A stretch of 64,000 nt of DNA from Pelecanus crispus. Taxonomy: Eukaryota > Chordata > Aves > Pelecaniformes > Pelecanidae. Both the position numbers and the translations under genes were made by a program. The notes beneath the pieces are model-generated. The model worked only from the letters and a program-made list of their open reading frames with translations, did no database searches and had not been told where the DNA came from. How positions within the stretch are numbered: the stretch's first letter is position 1; every line of letters begins with the position of its first letter. Shown in pieces: positions 15,775 to 28,000 of this stretch. The DNA lies in NCBI RefSeq assembly GCF_030463565.1, contig NC_134660.1:131501-195500 (forward strand), in the 5' to 3' direction.

Positions 15775-15860
15775 TTTCCGTCGGCGCTCGGCTCTTTCCG
15801 CCTAGTGCTTCGGGTATTTCCGGCAGGCGGTTCGGGTGTTTCCGCCGCCAGCTTCGGGCG
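15775..15860 (+). repeat. Tandem ~22-bp TTTCCG repeat array in CDC27 promoter
   Basis: Four diverged units begin with TTTCCG at 15775, 15795, 15817 and 15839 (spacing 20, 22, 22). Units two to four also share an internal CTTCGGG or GTTCGGG block about 14 bp in. Read on the other strand, the core is CGGAAA, with one GCCGGAAA, resembling ETS-family sites. Confidence 0.7.
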
Positions 15861-16014
15861 GACTCGGCGTTCGGCCGGCCTCGTTCCTTCCCTCCTCGCC
15901 GCCTGCCCCGGTAACGGTCGCTGGGAGTTTAAATGAGCAGGGGCCGGGCCGCGCCGCACCGCCGTCGGGACACGCACTGAGGCGGGGCCGGGGCCGCCCC
16001 GCTCCGGGCTCGGT

Positions 16015-16050
16015 GAGGAGGAGGAGGAGGAGGCGGCGGCGGCGGCGGAG
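16015..16050 (+). repeat. GAG/GGC trinucleotide tract in CDC27 5' UTR
   Basis: A run of GAG units passes into GGC units immediately upstream of the CDC27 start codon. It is probably transcribed. Confidence 0.8.
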
Positions 16051-16065
16051 GCCGAGGCAAGCAGG

Positions 16066-16092
16066 ATGACGGTGCTGCAGGAACCCGTCCAG
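16066..16092 (+). CDS. CDC27: CDC27 exon 1 (coding part)
   Basis: Encodes MTVLQEPVQ, identical to the usual vertebrate start. Phase 0, donor CAG|GTACCG. Confidence 0.95.
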
Positions 16093-19000
16093 GTACCGAC
16101 CCCTGGGTGGCTCGGGCTCGGGCTCGCCGCCGCGCTCAGGCCCCAAGGCCCGGCCAGGCCTGGCCTGGCCTGGCGGGAGGAGCCGGACCCGCCGCGTCGC
16201 CCGCTCCCTGGGGAAGGCCTCCCCGCCGCCGGGCCCTCTCCTGTGGCGGGGCGCTCCGCTCCGCTTCGCTTGGGCCGCTCCCGGGGGGGGCTGCGGGCCC
16301 AGGGCGCCCCCTCCGCCGGCGGCAGCGGGCCCGGCCCGCCGGGCGCTGCGGCCGCTCTCCGCCGCCAGCCCGGGCTCCTCCGACCTCCCGGCTGGGAACC
16401 CGTGGGGCTGCTGGGCTTCCTCGCTCCTTCGTGCGTCCCCTCCCCATCCCCTGCGCCTCCGGGACGAGCTGCCCTCGCTCTTTCTGCCCCCTTCGGGCCC
16501 CCGCCCGGGGGGCAACCGGCCTCCCTGCAGGAGGTGTCGGTCTCCGGCGGCACTACAGCTGAGTCGGCTTCCAGAAAAGGCCCATTCGGCTCCCCCCCCC
16601 CCCCCCCCCCCCCCCCCGTAGATCCCCTGGGAGACCTGTTGATACCTCTCTCTCCATCTCGCTTACCTTTCTGCATTTGATGTTCTTTCATTTTTAAATG
16701 CTGACGGCGTGCTCGGCTCTGTGCATGTCGTGCAAATGAAGGGCATTCCTTCTTCCCAAGGAGTTAGTACCTCCAGATTGATGGGAGACCTAGGGGAGAA
16801 AATAATGTAAATCTTGTTTTTCTACCATATTTTAGTCTCATTGCGGTTACCCTGATGGGCTTCCTGCTCTTGTTCTCAGTCTTCCCATCCAAAAGGCATG
16901 ATTCACAGAATTAAGAGTTGCTGCTTCTGTCCACCTTTCCTGTATGCCCATTACTCTAACTATTCTGTAATCTTCAGTAATCGGTCTTCTTGTTCATGTT
17001 CCCATTCTTTTTTTGATTTTTAGCTTTTTAACAGGGTGGGTTTTTTTCCTAGTTATGCTGGGAACCTCTCGCTGTAAGTATCTTGGTAGTACGTGTTTGT
17101 GTTCTGTAATGAACGTAGTGAAAATTCTTGGGTTTGGCTCTCCTCTCTCCTTTTAATGAAAAGGTGGGAGGGGAAGAAAGACTTCTCCTGTGGAAGACCA
17201 CCCTGCTGACCTGACCCCTGTCTGTGCAAGATGGTGACAGTGATGGCACTCTTGTAGACCAGGGGTTTGTGTCCTTGATGCCGCCGTTCTGTTCGTCCAC
17301 TCCGAGAGCAAGGGTCAATGTGGTGCTGGAAATGCTTTTGGCTAGCTGGTCCCTCTTCTGCAGTGGTCATATTTATGCCATTGCTGTTACCCTTGGAGCT
17401 GGACTGGTGTTTTGCACCAGCTGGGTATTCTAGGAAAACATGGGATTACAATAGAAAAGGAAGCAAGAATGCACTGCAGAGTGAATGACAGGAAACAATA
17501 TTTAATGTTTCCGGTACTGTGCTAATTAGACTAACCAAGTGGAAAATATTTGCTATTCTGAGAGTTCCCTGATAGAAATGTGCAGTCTTGTTTTCATTTT
17601 TCAGAAAGGTAAAGACCTCTCTAATGGCATTTTCCATTCTCAAGCTCTAATTGGCTTCGATGTTTTGATGGGCCTTTGCTATGCTGAATATATCTGTTTA
17701 GATTCTGTCTGCTTTCAAATGCCAAATAATTCCTTAATCAGTGGTTCTACTGGTGTTTGCATTGCTGTTACTCCTTGCTTACAGCAATACTGGTAAGTTT
17801 AGGATTTGTTATTGCGGCCTTGAACATGTTGTTGCTTTTAATGGCAAGGAAGACACCAGTGCACCATCCAAAATGAGGTCAATGTTTGAGTTCTGCCTGG
17901 ATCTGCTGTTGTAGCTGTAGTCATCTTTGTGCCATGGCTATGAACAGTGGTGCAGAGACTGGACTACTGTACTACAGGACTCTTCCAAACCAGCTCATGC
18001 CTGTTTTCTCACTAGTGTAATGTGTCCAGTGAGTGGTCTCCATTTTGCAGTACACATCTGGGTGAAGTCAGTTGCATTTCTGAATTCCCATTTTATGTGG
18101 AGTCTGAGTACTTAGCTCTGCTTTTCTGTTGTTTGGGGTTGTTTGTTTTTTTAATGATAGGATTGGAAAAGTTGATGCTACTTCTCATTTTTGTCATTGC
18201 AGAGATTTTTCCTGTCTATTTGTCTGTTCTTTCCCAGCCTTTCAGATGTCTACAGGGCTTAGCATTCCAGGAAAAAACTGTCATCTTTACAGTTGTGATA
18301 TGCAAAGCATGATAGATAAATAACGGAATCTGTGTGTGTATGTTGCCTTATAAATGTTGTGACTTAATTACATGAAATTAATGTCCCAAAAGGCATCCTA
18401 TTCACTGGTTAGATTTCTACTAACTTTTTTAATCCCTTAAGATGACCAAAAGTGCCAGAGTTTATATAGACAACAGACCTCTACTGTACTTCCTGATGTG
18501 GTCAATTTAAAACTCTTCAGCTCAAACATAAAGCCTTGTATCCCATGTGCTGAGAATCAGACTGGATGCCTTCCAAATACTTCTGAAAAACATCTTGGAA
18601 ACAAAATGAACAGTTTCCTTGGAATTTAGCTGTTCAAGGTGATCATCTGCTGTGATCCACGCGAATGGTGCTTGAACTCCAAGGCTACTGTCATGGCTGA
18701 AAATGTGCAATACCAATGTCTGCTTATTTAATGAGCTGAGTTTGCATAACTACTAAATGCAGCACAGCTTATCACAGACAACTCTCCTCCCCTCTGCCTA
18801 CCCTGAAGAAGTCCTAAATCATGATAGAAACTGCTTAGCATGTCAATAGGCTATAAAGCTTTGGAAATAATTTCCAAGGCAATATAACTGTCAGAAGAAA
18901 ACACCTATCTTTTAAGAGCTCTTTTGCTTCGATATGAAGTGACACTTGGACAATGCGCAGGATTTTCTGGATAGAAGATGGACCTGTGTGAATCTGCTTT

Positions 19001-22000
19001 TGTTTTATTGTTCTCCTCTCTGAGGATGCTTTGCTGCAGAGCTGTGGCTGGTATGGTAGTTTGGAATTCCCTGTTCACTTTGCATTTTCAAATTAATGCA
19101 TATTTAAAATGAGTGACTAGGACCTGGAGGTTTATCTGGTCTGCAAGCATGCTTAAATAAAACGTTGAAACACTTCAAGCTTCCCTCCTGTCCATGTTTG
19201 TAGCCCTGAGAACAGACATTGCAACCAGAGTATCTCAACTGCTTTGCACATTCTTGAGGAGGCTGCTGCTTTGGGTTTCTGTTGATGGGTTCCATGTAAA
19301 ATTTGGTAACTACCGTAGGGAGGAAACTAAGACTGTATTTGGATTGTATTCGTGGTACTGTGTTGTCTTGCTCTGAAGTCTTTTGGGGTTAAGTAGTTTT
19401 TATTGGATAAATGCCCCCAAAGTTTTTTGCTTCAGACCACTCTTCTGGTGTGGTTCAGCAGTTGTTACGTGCCACTACTGCTGTGCAGATGCACTGAACT
19501 TCTGCTAGAACAAACAAAATTACTACACTGTAAAGAGACTGATCTTCCTGTCCAAAATTTGCTTCCTAAAAGGTGCACAAGAAATCTTCTTTTTTGGTAG
19601 TTTGAGACACAGTTGCAGTGTAGACATCTGTTCTCATAGAAAAGAGTTACTGCATAGCTATGGCTGATTCCTTGCCACCTTCCTTTCCTGTTCCTGCTCT
19701 TAGGAGAGTCTGTGCAAGGATCCGGTCTTCAGCATTGGTCTGTTGAAGGCATAAGTCTAACTTGCACCTTTTGGGTTGCAAAATTACAATTATTACATAA
19801 CAAGGATACTACCAGCTGACTTCTTGCTTTCACTGGGACTCTGCTCAGCAATGATTGTTATTTGAGGCAGTATGTAGTGTAACTTTTATAATGTGGCTGT
19901 GGTATAGCCAAAAAGCGCTTTTGTCCTCTCTTGGCCTTTGGCAAGATTGTTTCTGGCAACTTGTTCCTGTTTGAGAAGTCAAATGACATTGATTTCACCA
20001 CCCCCACCCCCATACCTTTGTTTTGTAAGCATGCGGAGTTACATCCCTGTAAAGACAGTATTTTTAATCTGAAGATGGCAGAACTTGGATTCATCTAAAT
20101 GTCACTCGTGACTTGGTAGAGGAAGAGCTGCTTCTAAGAGTGTGAGGAAAAGGAGACCTTGGGCTGCTCTGAGTCGGGTAGAGTCTGAAAGATTTTGACA
20201 CCCTCCTTCTGTCTTGTACTTTTTGTACCGTGCTGTCTGTGGTGCACAGAACAATGTACAGCCTTGGAGCTTTTAAAGGTAAAAGGGAGTAATCACTTAA
20301 GGCAGACTCTGTGGCTGAAGTTATTTGAAGCGTGGACTATAGCTGGAGAGAAATAACAAGGTGTTTGTATTATAATAATCAAACTAAGAGAATTAATTTT
20401 TAAATATTTTCACATGAGCTTAAAAGTACCTGTTAACTTTTTAAGTATATTGTTGGGACCTACTGGTAGAAGAAAGTAGTATCTCTGTAGAGATTTTGTG
20501 TATAATATTCTATGTAGTAATTGGAAACTCTGGTGTGTACTGTTCATGAAGACTGTGTAGGCTTCCTGTGAAGAGAACTTGTGCATTTTTCACACCCTGA
20601 GTTTGTCAAGTTTGTGTTGGAAGAAGTAGCATATGGTACATGTAACTCTGTGATGTTTGAATTTTTTTTTAGATTAAATTGGTGCTTGCCTTTCCTACTG
20701 GGAATAGCATTACAGGGCGCTATTTCTTTAGTTCTGGAAGATTTCTTTTAGTTTTGGAGTGTTTGATGGGTATCAGAAGTTAATTTGGTTTGTCTTCGGT
20801 TGCTGATTAATATTGGAGAAATACTTGACCACGGTGCCTTGAGCTCTTAAGTTCAGATCTTGTTTGGATCAGTAATAACAAAACTGCTGCGAAATGGCTG
20901 TTTGCTGCTTACGGGAAACTGCTTTGGAACTTGAGCAAGACTCTGAGATGGGAAGGAACAGCAGTCCTGATACCAACCCTGCTAACCTCAGAACACAAAC
21001 CCTCATAAGTGTGCGCACCACCTCTTGTAATACGTGGGGAGGAAAGGCTGAACAGATCTTAAAAGGAATTATTTTTCCCATGTCACCCCTCTGTTACAGA
21101 TAACAGAAGGCTTTTAATCTGATCCGAAGAAAATTGGCTGAGCAGTGTTTGTTGTGAAACCTGCGTACCCTAGCCCTATTCTTTTGCTGAACAGCTCTTG
21201 CTTGTAGTTCAGCTAATGGTGACAGCAGTGCAAGTAATTATGACAGCTGCTTTAGTGGTGTACACAGTTTGTACACCTGTATGTTTGTTTGATTTGAGTT
21301 TCACTGGAGTAGTGCTGTCTTTCAAGTCTGCACAAATAATGACAGTCCCAAACTCTTCAGCTTGGTGTTAATGAAAAAAGAAGATAGTACCATTAAGCAG
21401 GTAGCTGGTTTTGATCAAGTATGGGTATATAAGCAAAATGCAGTAGGTTGCCTTCATATATGTCTGTATATATCAATTTGTCCATCTCATTTGCATTGCA
21501 TTCATTCTTGTGTGATACCACACAATCCTAATTAGTGGCAGTAAAGAGGTGGCTGATGAGCAAAAACCCAAACAAAACACCACAACAAAAAGCAGTGGAT
21601 TACGTTCATCTTGGTTCTTAAAGGAACACTGATATGTCTTCAAGGAAAATGCTGTATACCTAACATACTTAATCAACGGCAGTCTTAACGTTGACAATCT
21701 CAGACACTGACGTGATTTCTAGTCCTGTTACTTTTTGGTTTGGCATGTCTTGAGATACTTCAAATGGGTTTATGCATAATGCCATCAAAATGGGTTGGGC
21801 ACCCTAGCTTTTTCATGCCTCCCCTGCCCCTCCTTGGGCACAGCTAAAGCAAAATGGAATACTCTGGTAACCAGTTTGGTAACCAGTTTTTTGTTCTTAC
21901 CTTTACTTAATGTGTTATTGTTTGGTGGTAGTTTGCAATAACTCATGCTCAGTTGTGCACCAGGCTAAAACTCGGTAACAAGTGGAAGTACTCTCGGTTA

Positions 22001-25000
22001 TTTCACTGCATGTTGACTGAGGTTTATAGATGGTTGTGTATGGTAACTAGTGAGCAACATTCTTAGGCTGGTTCATGACTTCAGTGCCAAGTTGTTTGGG
22101 TTTTTTGTCTCCTTACTAACGGTTGAAACAATTAAAAATTGGCCTGCATGTTTATGCTTCTCCATTCTTCTTATGACTCTAGTAAAACAAAACTGAACTT
22201 TGCCTTTTGACGGTAAGAGCTAATGAGTTTTGCATTTTTAAAGCTTCTCTCTAAATTTAGATTATTTTCTTGTCTTGCAGGCTGCTATATGGCAAGCACT
22301 TAACCACTATGCTTACCGCGATGCAGTGTTCCTTGCAGAAAGATTATATGCAGAAGGTATGTACTTTGCAAATATAAAGTTGATGCTTTTTTCAATTTTG
22401 ATTTAGGATTTTTGAGTCTCTGGTCCTGCTTTGGTTTACTCCTGTTGTTGCGATAATGAAGTTTAACTTTCCGCTTGGGAAAAGCGGAAGAATGACTCGC
22501 AGTTAGGTTGGAAAATCAAATCATGTAACAGCAGCAATGTTGTTTTACAGTAAAACCTCCTTAAAAAAATGAAACTCGGAGTTGTGTGTTTAAGTACAAT
22601 GTTTACAGTGGTCTGTTGTATGGTATCAGATGGGAGAGAGGTTTTTTTAATAGCCTTAAGCATTGCATGTCTACCAAGGGCACTTGAGGATAGATGCAGT
22701 ACACAAATTCTACACATTGTCTTGATATTGAAAGTTGTCTTTGCTAATAATGCTGATCAGATATGTTGATTGGTGTGTTAGCTGAAAGAGATAATCTTGC
22801 GATGATGAGAGAAAAGCATAGCAAAATTGAGACAGTGACAATCGGAACATACGCAATAGGTATCTCCTGTTGAACTCTTGTTAGTTGTTACTTCATTGTA
22901 ATGCTGTCAGATCTAGTATGTGTTGGATACAGAGCAGGCAGCGGTAACGCAAATCCATAGTTTTCCTGGGTCCTTCAGAGACTGCTTTCTTCTTGTGTTT
23001 TAGTCCTTCCTTAACCTTTCCTCCATGATCTCAGATAAGCTCAGATAAACGACTTGAGCTTATAATGTGAATTAAACTGTATAACCTGTTTCATGCTCCA
23101 TGTTCTGTAATGAAATGTTTTGCTCTCAAGTTTTGCATGACATGGGCACAATGCACTTCTTAACAATGGAAGCACAAACCTAATTTTTGAGAAATAAAGA
23201 CCTTTTTTCCTCATGTCAAGGTTACCCATGAAATCTGGGGCCTTCCATCTGGTGCTTAAGTGAGAAGTGTTGTGTTAGAATATTGTGGAACCTTGTAATC
23301 TAGGTGTGCATAAAGGAAATACTGTTTTAGGGATGAAATACCTACCTGGAACACAGCATACTGTGAGATGCAGGGAAATACTAGATTGAAGGTAATTGCC
23401 AAGGATGTAGGAACTAAGAGAATCCACCTTTTGCAGCAGCCAGGAGGAATATATATGACTTGGTACCGACGCTGTCTTTGCAGGATAATACTCTGCAAGA
23501 GTACTTCAAACAGCTTTTTTTTTTTTTTTTTTTTTGGTGACCAACAGTGCTGAGAGAGAACAGCATGCATGCTGTCACTTGGTTCAAGCAATTAACTGCT
23601 AACAAAACATCTGCTTCTGGTTAAAATAAGTAGTTACACTGCAGAGTAGAAGCTGCTAAACTTGAATACAGTGACTCCATATTGGCGGTAGGGATTTTGC
23701 CATGAGAAGAACTTAATTTAAGTCCACCTGCACTGTCCTTGTGGGGACATCTGTGGCTTGGTAGTTTCCCAGAACTCTTGAAGTGTGTTAAATTAGTGGA
23801 TAAAAGAACTGATTTAACTTTAATTTTCAAAAAGATCTTCTGGTGTTTTTAGGCTAAGGCTAATAAAATGCCCTCCTTTTGAGTGTTTGGTTTCCATTGT
23901 CGCTGTCTGGGTGATGACGCAAACTTAAAATAGTCATTTTTCAGTGTAGCAAAGGATTTGAGTAGGTTGCCCAAAGAGGTTTTTGTACAATGCTCATACT
24001 GATTTTTCTGAAGAGTTCCATGTAGGTAGGTGAAGAAATGTCAGACTTGTTTCTTTTAATGCTGAATTCCGTTTGCATGGTAGTGTGTTCTGAAAGCTGT
24101 AAAGTAATGTGGGTTTCTTAATTGTTTGGAGATTTAAGTTGCTTGCCTTTATAGACACTCTGTCTTTGATTTAAAATACATCATTGCATAAGGGTGACTT
24201 GAGAGTAATGTTTGTGGTAGTACAAAGAATAGGGTAAGACATCATGGCTGCACATGACTTGTGAGCGTCATCTGGATATCTCCCTCTTTTTGCTTAAACC
24301 CCAGAAAATGGAGTTAAAATGAAGTCCTACAGATATTTCACACAATCGTAGCTTAATGCTTGAATTAACACCACGGTATGGTAATGCTCACCGTTGCCTC
24401 ACGAAAGTGCATTCTCTGGCATTTAAAGTTTCAGATTATAATTTTACAGTAAGGTTCTGTCCTTTATGCTGTAATCACAAGTAAAATCAGCAAATGTGAC
24501 CTCAGTCTTAAATCTGGATGCCAAGTCAAGCTCTTTGAATAGAACATTCTTAGTGCGGTACATAATTAATCTCTGCAGTGGAAGAAGTGTTGAAGCAGAC
24601 ATCAAATCCAAATACTTACAGTTTCTGCCATAGAGAAATATTTCTGTCTTGATGACTCTTGCTCTCTGTTCAGATAGAGATTATTTTTCCCGAAGCTTGA
24701 CTACTTCATTCAGAAGTTAGAAACTTGTGAGGACTCAGCTTGGGAAGAGGATTTGTAGGAGAGCTTATCCCTATCGCTGATTGATTCCTAACATAAAATA
24801 AATAAATAAAGTGTCTGAATGGTAATGTTAAGCCATGTTCCCGATTAAAATAATGAGTGTAAGGGGCAAAAAGGACAAGACTTAATGTTGGGGTAGAGGT
24901 GACTGGTAATTGACCGACTTTAATAGTCATTAAAATCAGAAAATCTGCTCCACTAAATCATGTGAAGATAGAGCACCAAGTGCTTTAGAAAAATAACGGA

Positions 25001-28000
25001 AGTAAACTTACAAACGGGAAAAGACCACTTGAAATTAGGATTAAAACTTTTAATTAGGCTGCTTAGGCTGAAATAGATCTTCCTTCTGAAAGTTCTGGTG
25101 CTTCCTAAGAGCCATTGTTGTGCCAGTGTTTATGCACTAGCTAGTGTTACTAGCAGGTGTGATAATACTCTGAGCCAAGTCTTGGTGTGGCCAATGAGTT
25201 GGTAAAGTAGCTCTTTTCTTCTAGGAATGACTGCTTTGCTTGACTTGCTGTTATTTTAACAACAAGCTGGCTAATCACTTATTTAGATTGGGTAGCCAGA
25301 AGGATCAAAGTTCTCTTACAACAGTAGATGTTAAGAGTTGGTCTGACTATACCAGCAAATAGCATATGGAAGTTTGTTATATGCTGATGAATAAAGAAAT
25401 GCACTTCATTCAGTAATGAATTTCTTTAATATTAATACTTGTTTTCTTGTATCTTCTTCCTAGCTGGCTTTTACTCCCTGCGTCCAAATTCCTTGTATCA
25501 AAATGGTAAACAACCAATTGATTTTTCAAATATTTCTTTATGTTTTAGTACATTCAGAAGAAGCGCTGTTTTTACTGGCAACATGTTACTACCGCTCAGG
25601 AAAGGCCTATAAAGCATACAGGCTCCTAAAGGGACACAGCTGTACTACCCCACAGTGTAAATACCTGCTTGCAAAATGTTGTGTTGACCTCAGCAAGTAA
25701 GTAAATCCTTTATGTTCTGTCTAGGGTTACAAATGCATTTTGTTTGTTTGGATTTCTCTTTGAAAGCTGTCGTGTTGCATAAACTAGTAATTCACTGGTC
25801 CTTCAGCTCTGAAGATTATTGTAAGTTCAATTAATTTTGCTTTCAGCTATGGACCTAATGAACATTAGCCTGTATTGTAGAAACCTTTAAAAGGTATTGA
25901 ATAACTTACAAAGGAGTTGTGAAGCTGTGTAGGGGGAGAAAACATTGATTGCTGAGATGACTCAAGGAGACTACTCTGGGAAGTGTTTGGTTTGGTTTTG
26001 TGTTTCTCTGATACTTTGTTTATTTCATTAAGTGTTTCCAGTATGAATTTAGTGGATAGGCTGCTTCCCTCAAACAGTAAGCTTGCTCTTCTTACCCAGT
26101 TACTCCTAATGGGTGGGTGAGGGAAAAGATGGCAGAAAGAAATCGGTTTTTAAAAACCCACAACAAACCCACCTTAAATCCACATCCAAGAACACTGTAT
26201 TCAACATCAAAATTAACCTTGACAGGGACATAGTAGTGTCAAGATATCTTGCTGGTTTTCTGGAGTCTTAACAGCAAGAGTATATAATGAAATTGTTCAA
26301 GCTACAGGCCCTGATGCCCTGAGAGTTTGTTAATGAGGGTTTTTCATGTCTATGTAGACCTTTGAGCTCAAATGTAGGAAACAATGTCTGACTGAGGTGC
26401 AGAATGGCAAGGATGAGGCACCAAGAAAGGCAAAAACTCTCATTCAAAAAACTTTAAATACTCTGGGAGTTCTTTGCAGAAGTTTAAATGTGTCTACAAA
26501 ATAGCTTGTGGTTATGTGACGTGGCTTTTTTTGTTTGGTTTTTTGAGTGGCCCTCTTTCAATGACAAAAAAAAAAGTTTAATTTCTTTAGAATAAGTAAT
26601 GTGATGTTTGGAGTTTCACACAGTATGATGCGCCTGTTTTGCAGGATTTGTGATCCTACTCGCAACATGTAACCAAAATACAGGTCTCTCCAGAGAGAGC
26701 AGGGGAAGTTCCTTAGTCTTTGATACTCTCTTTAGTAGGCAAGTCCTTTGATATCTTTAGAGTAGTAAGGATGTCTTGACTCGTCGTGTTTCTTTTGGCA
26801 CTCTTAACACTCTTGGAGCTATTAGGATACAGGTTTCTTTGCAGCTTCTGTTGAAAGGGAAATCATGTTAATGCTTTACTTGGAAAGGTCCCAGTGGAAT
26901 AAATTTGAAGCTGATCGTTCCCTCCCTCGCTCTTACAAACTCTGGTGTGTGCATATAGTACATCAGCTTCTGAACTGATTTCCGTTAGATAGGTGGGATT
27001 TCTTAAACGTGTTCTTTAGAATTTGCTAAATTTAACTGTCATTGCCATTACGGTTATACGAGCTCATTTACCTTATTTTCTTGTGGGAATGGTCTATACT
27101 GATAGCAGCATCTACCTACAAGTATAACTTCAAGTGGAGGCAAGAAGAGATGATATGTTTGTGCAAGCGTTGGTCTCAAATGCCAGAAGAATGCCTCCCA
27201 TCCCCAGAAGTTGTATAAAGTAATTTTCAAGCCTGATAGCGAGTGGCCCATTCCATGTGAACAGTACTGCTTGCTGCAGGTGTAGTAGATGCAAACCAAG
27301 CCTTTGTTCTCCTTTTGAGTCCTCTTGCAAGAAAGCGAGGCATGAAAATCTAAAGTCTGTGCCATATCCCAGTATTGGATCTTAACTGAGTGAGTGGAGC
27401 CTTACAAGATTGTATTTCTTAGTTGGGAAACAAAGCCAAACTAAGCGTTGTCTTACCTTGTTACTAGGTAAAGTACCTTAAAAACCGAAGTGTCTAGAAG
27501 ACTTCCTTATGCTCCGTTCGGTATTCTACCTAAGATTAGTCACTTCTGGAAAAGTCATGTTGTATTGTGTCTCTGGTTTTGGAGTGGTGTGGGTTTTGGG
27601 GTTTGTTTTGTTTTTCTTCTCTCCCAGTAAAGATGTTCAGCTTCAGAGTACTGCATACCTCCATGTTGCTAGAGGAATTCATCAGTTACTTAAAATTAAT
27701 TTGCAGGAACTAGTTTGTATGTGGTTTGAAACTTGTGAACACTGACAGTGGATTTCTGTTTTTGTTTGCAGCAGGGTGAAAACGCTGGACTACCAATACT
27801 GTGAGCCTTGTAACCCCTTTAAACCTCTTGTTTTTTAAAAAGGCTTGCAGAAGGAGAGCAGATCTTATCTGGTGGAGTGTTGAATAAACAGAAAAGCCAT
27901 GATGACATTGTTATGGAGTTTGGTGACTCGGCATGCTTTACACTGTCCTTACTGGGACATGTCTACTGGTAATGTTGCTTTTTTATTTTGTTTAATAAAG

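Larger units (their letters stand above)
15450..16560 (+). promoter_or_regulatory. CpG-island promoter of CDC27
   Basis: A dense CpG, GC-rich, TATA-less region spans the first CDC27 exon. It includes an array of four TTTCCG elements at 20-22 bp spacing (15775, 15795, 15817, 15839), a GAG/GGC trinucleotide tract in the presumed 5' UTR (about 16015-16050), and the start codon at 16066. Transcription probably starts within about 15.85-16.0 kb. This fits the ubiquitous expression expected of an APC/C subunit. Confidence 0.75.

Noticed and set aside
15372-16691. 439-codon open frame on the minus strand across the CDC27 promoter
   Set aside because: Low-complexity Gly/Ala/Pro/Arg translation of a CpG island; overlaps exon 1 of CDC27 and has no domain or conserved motif.
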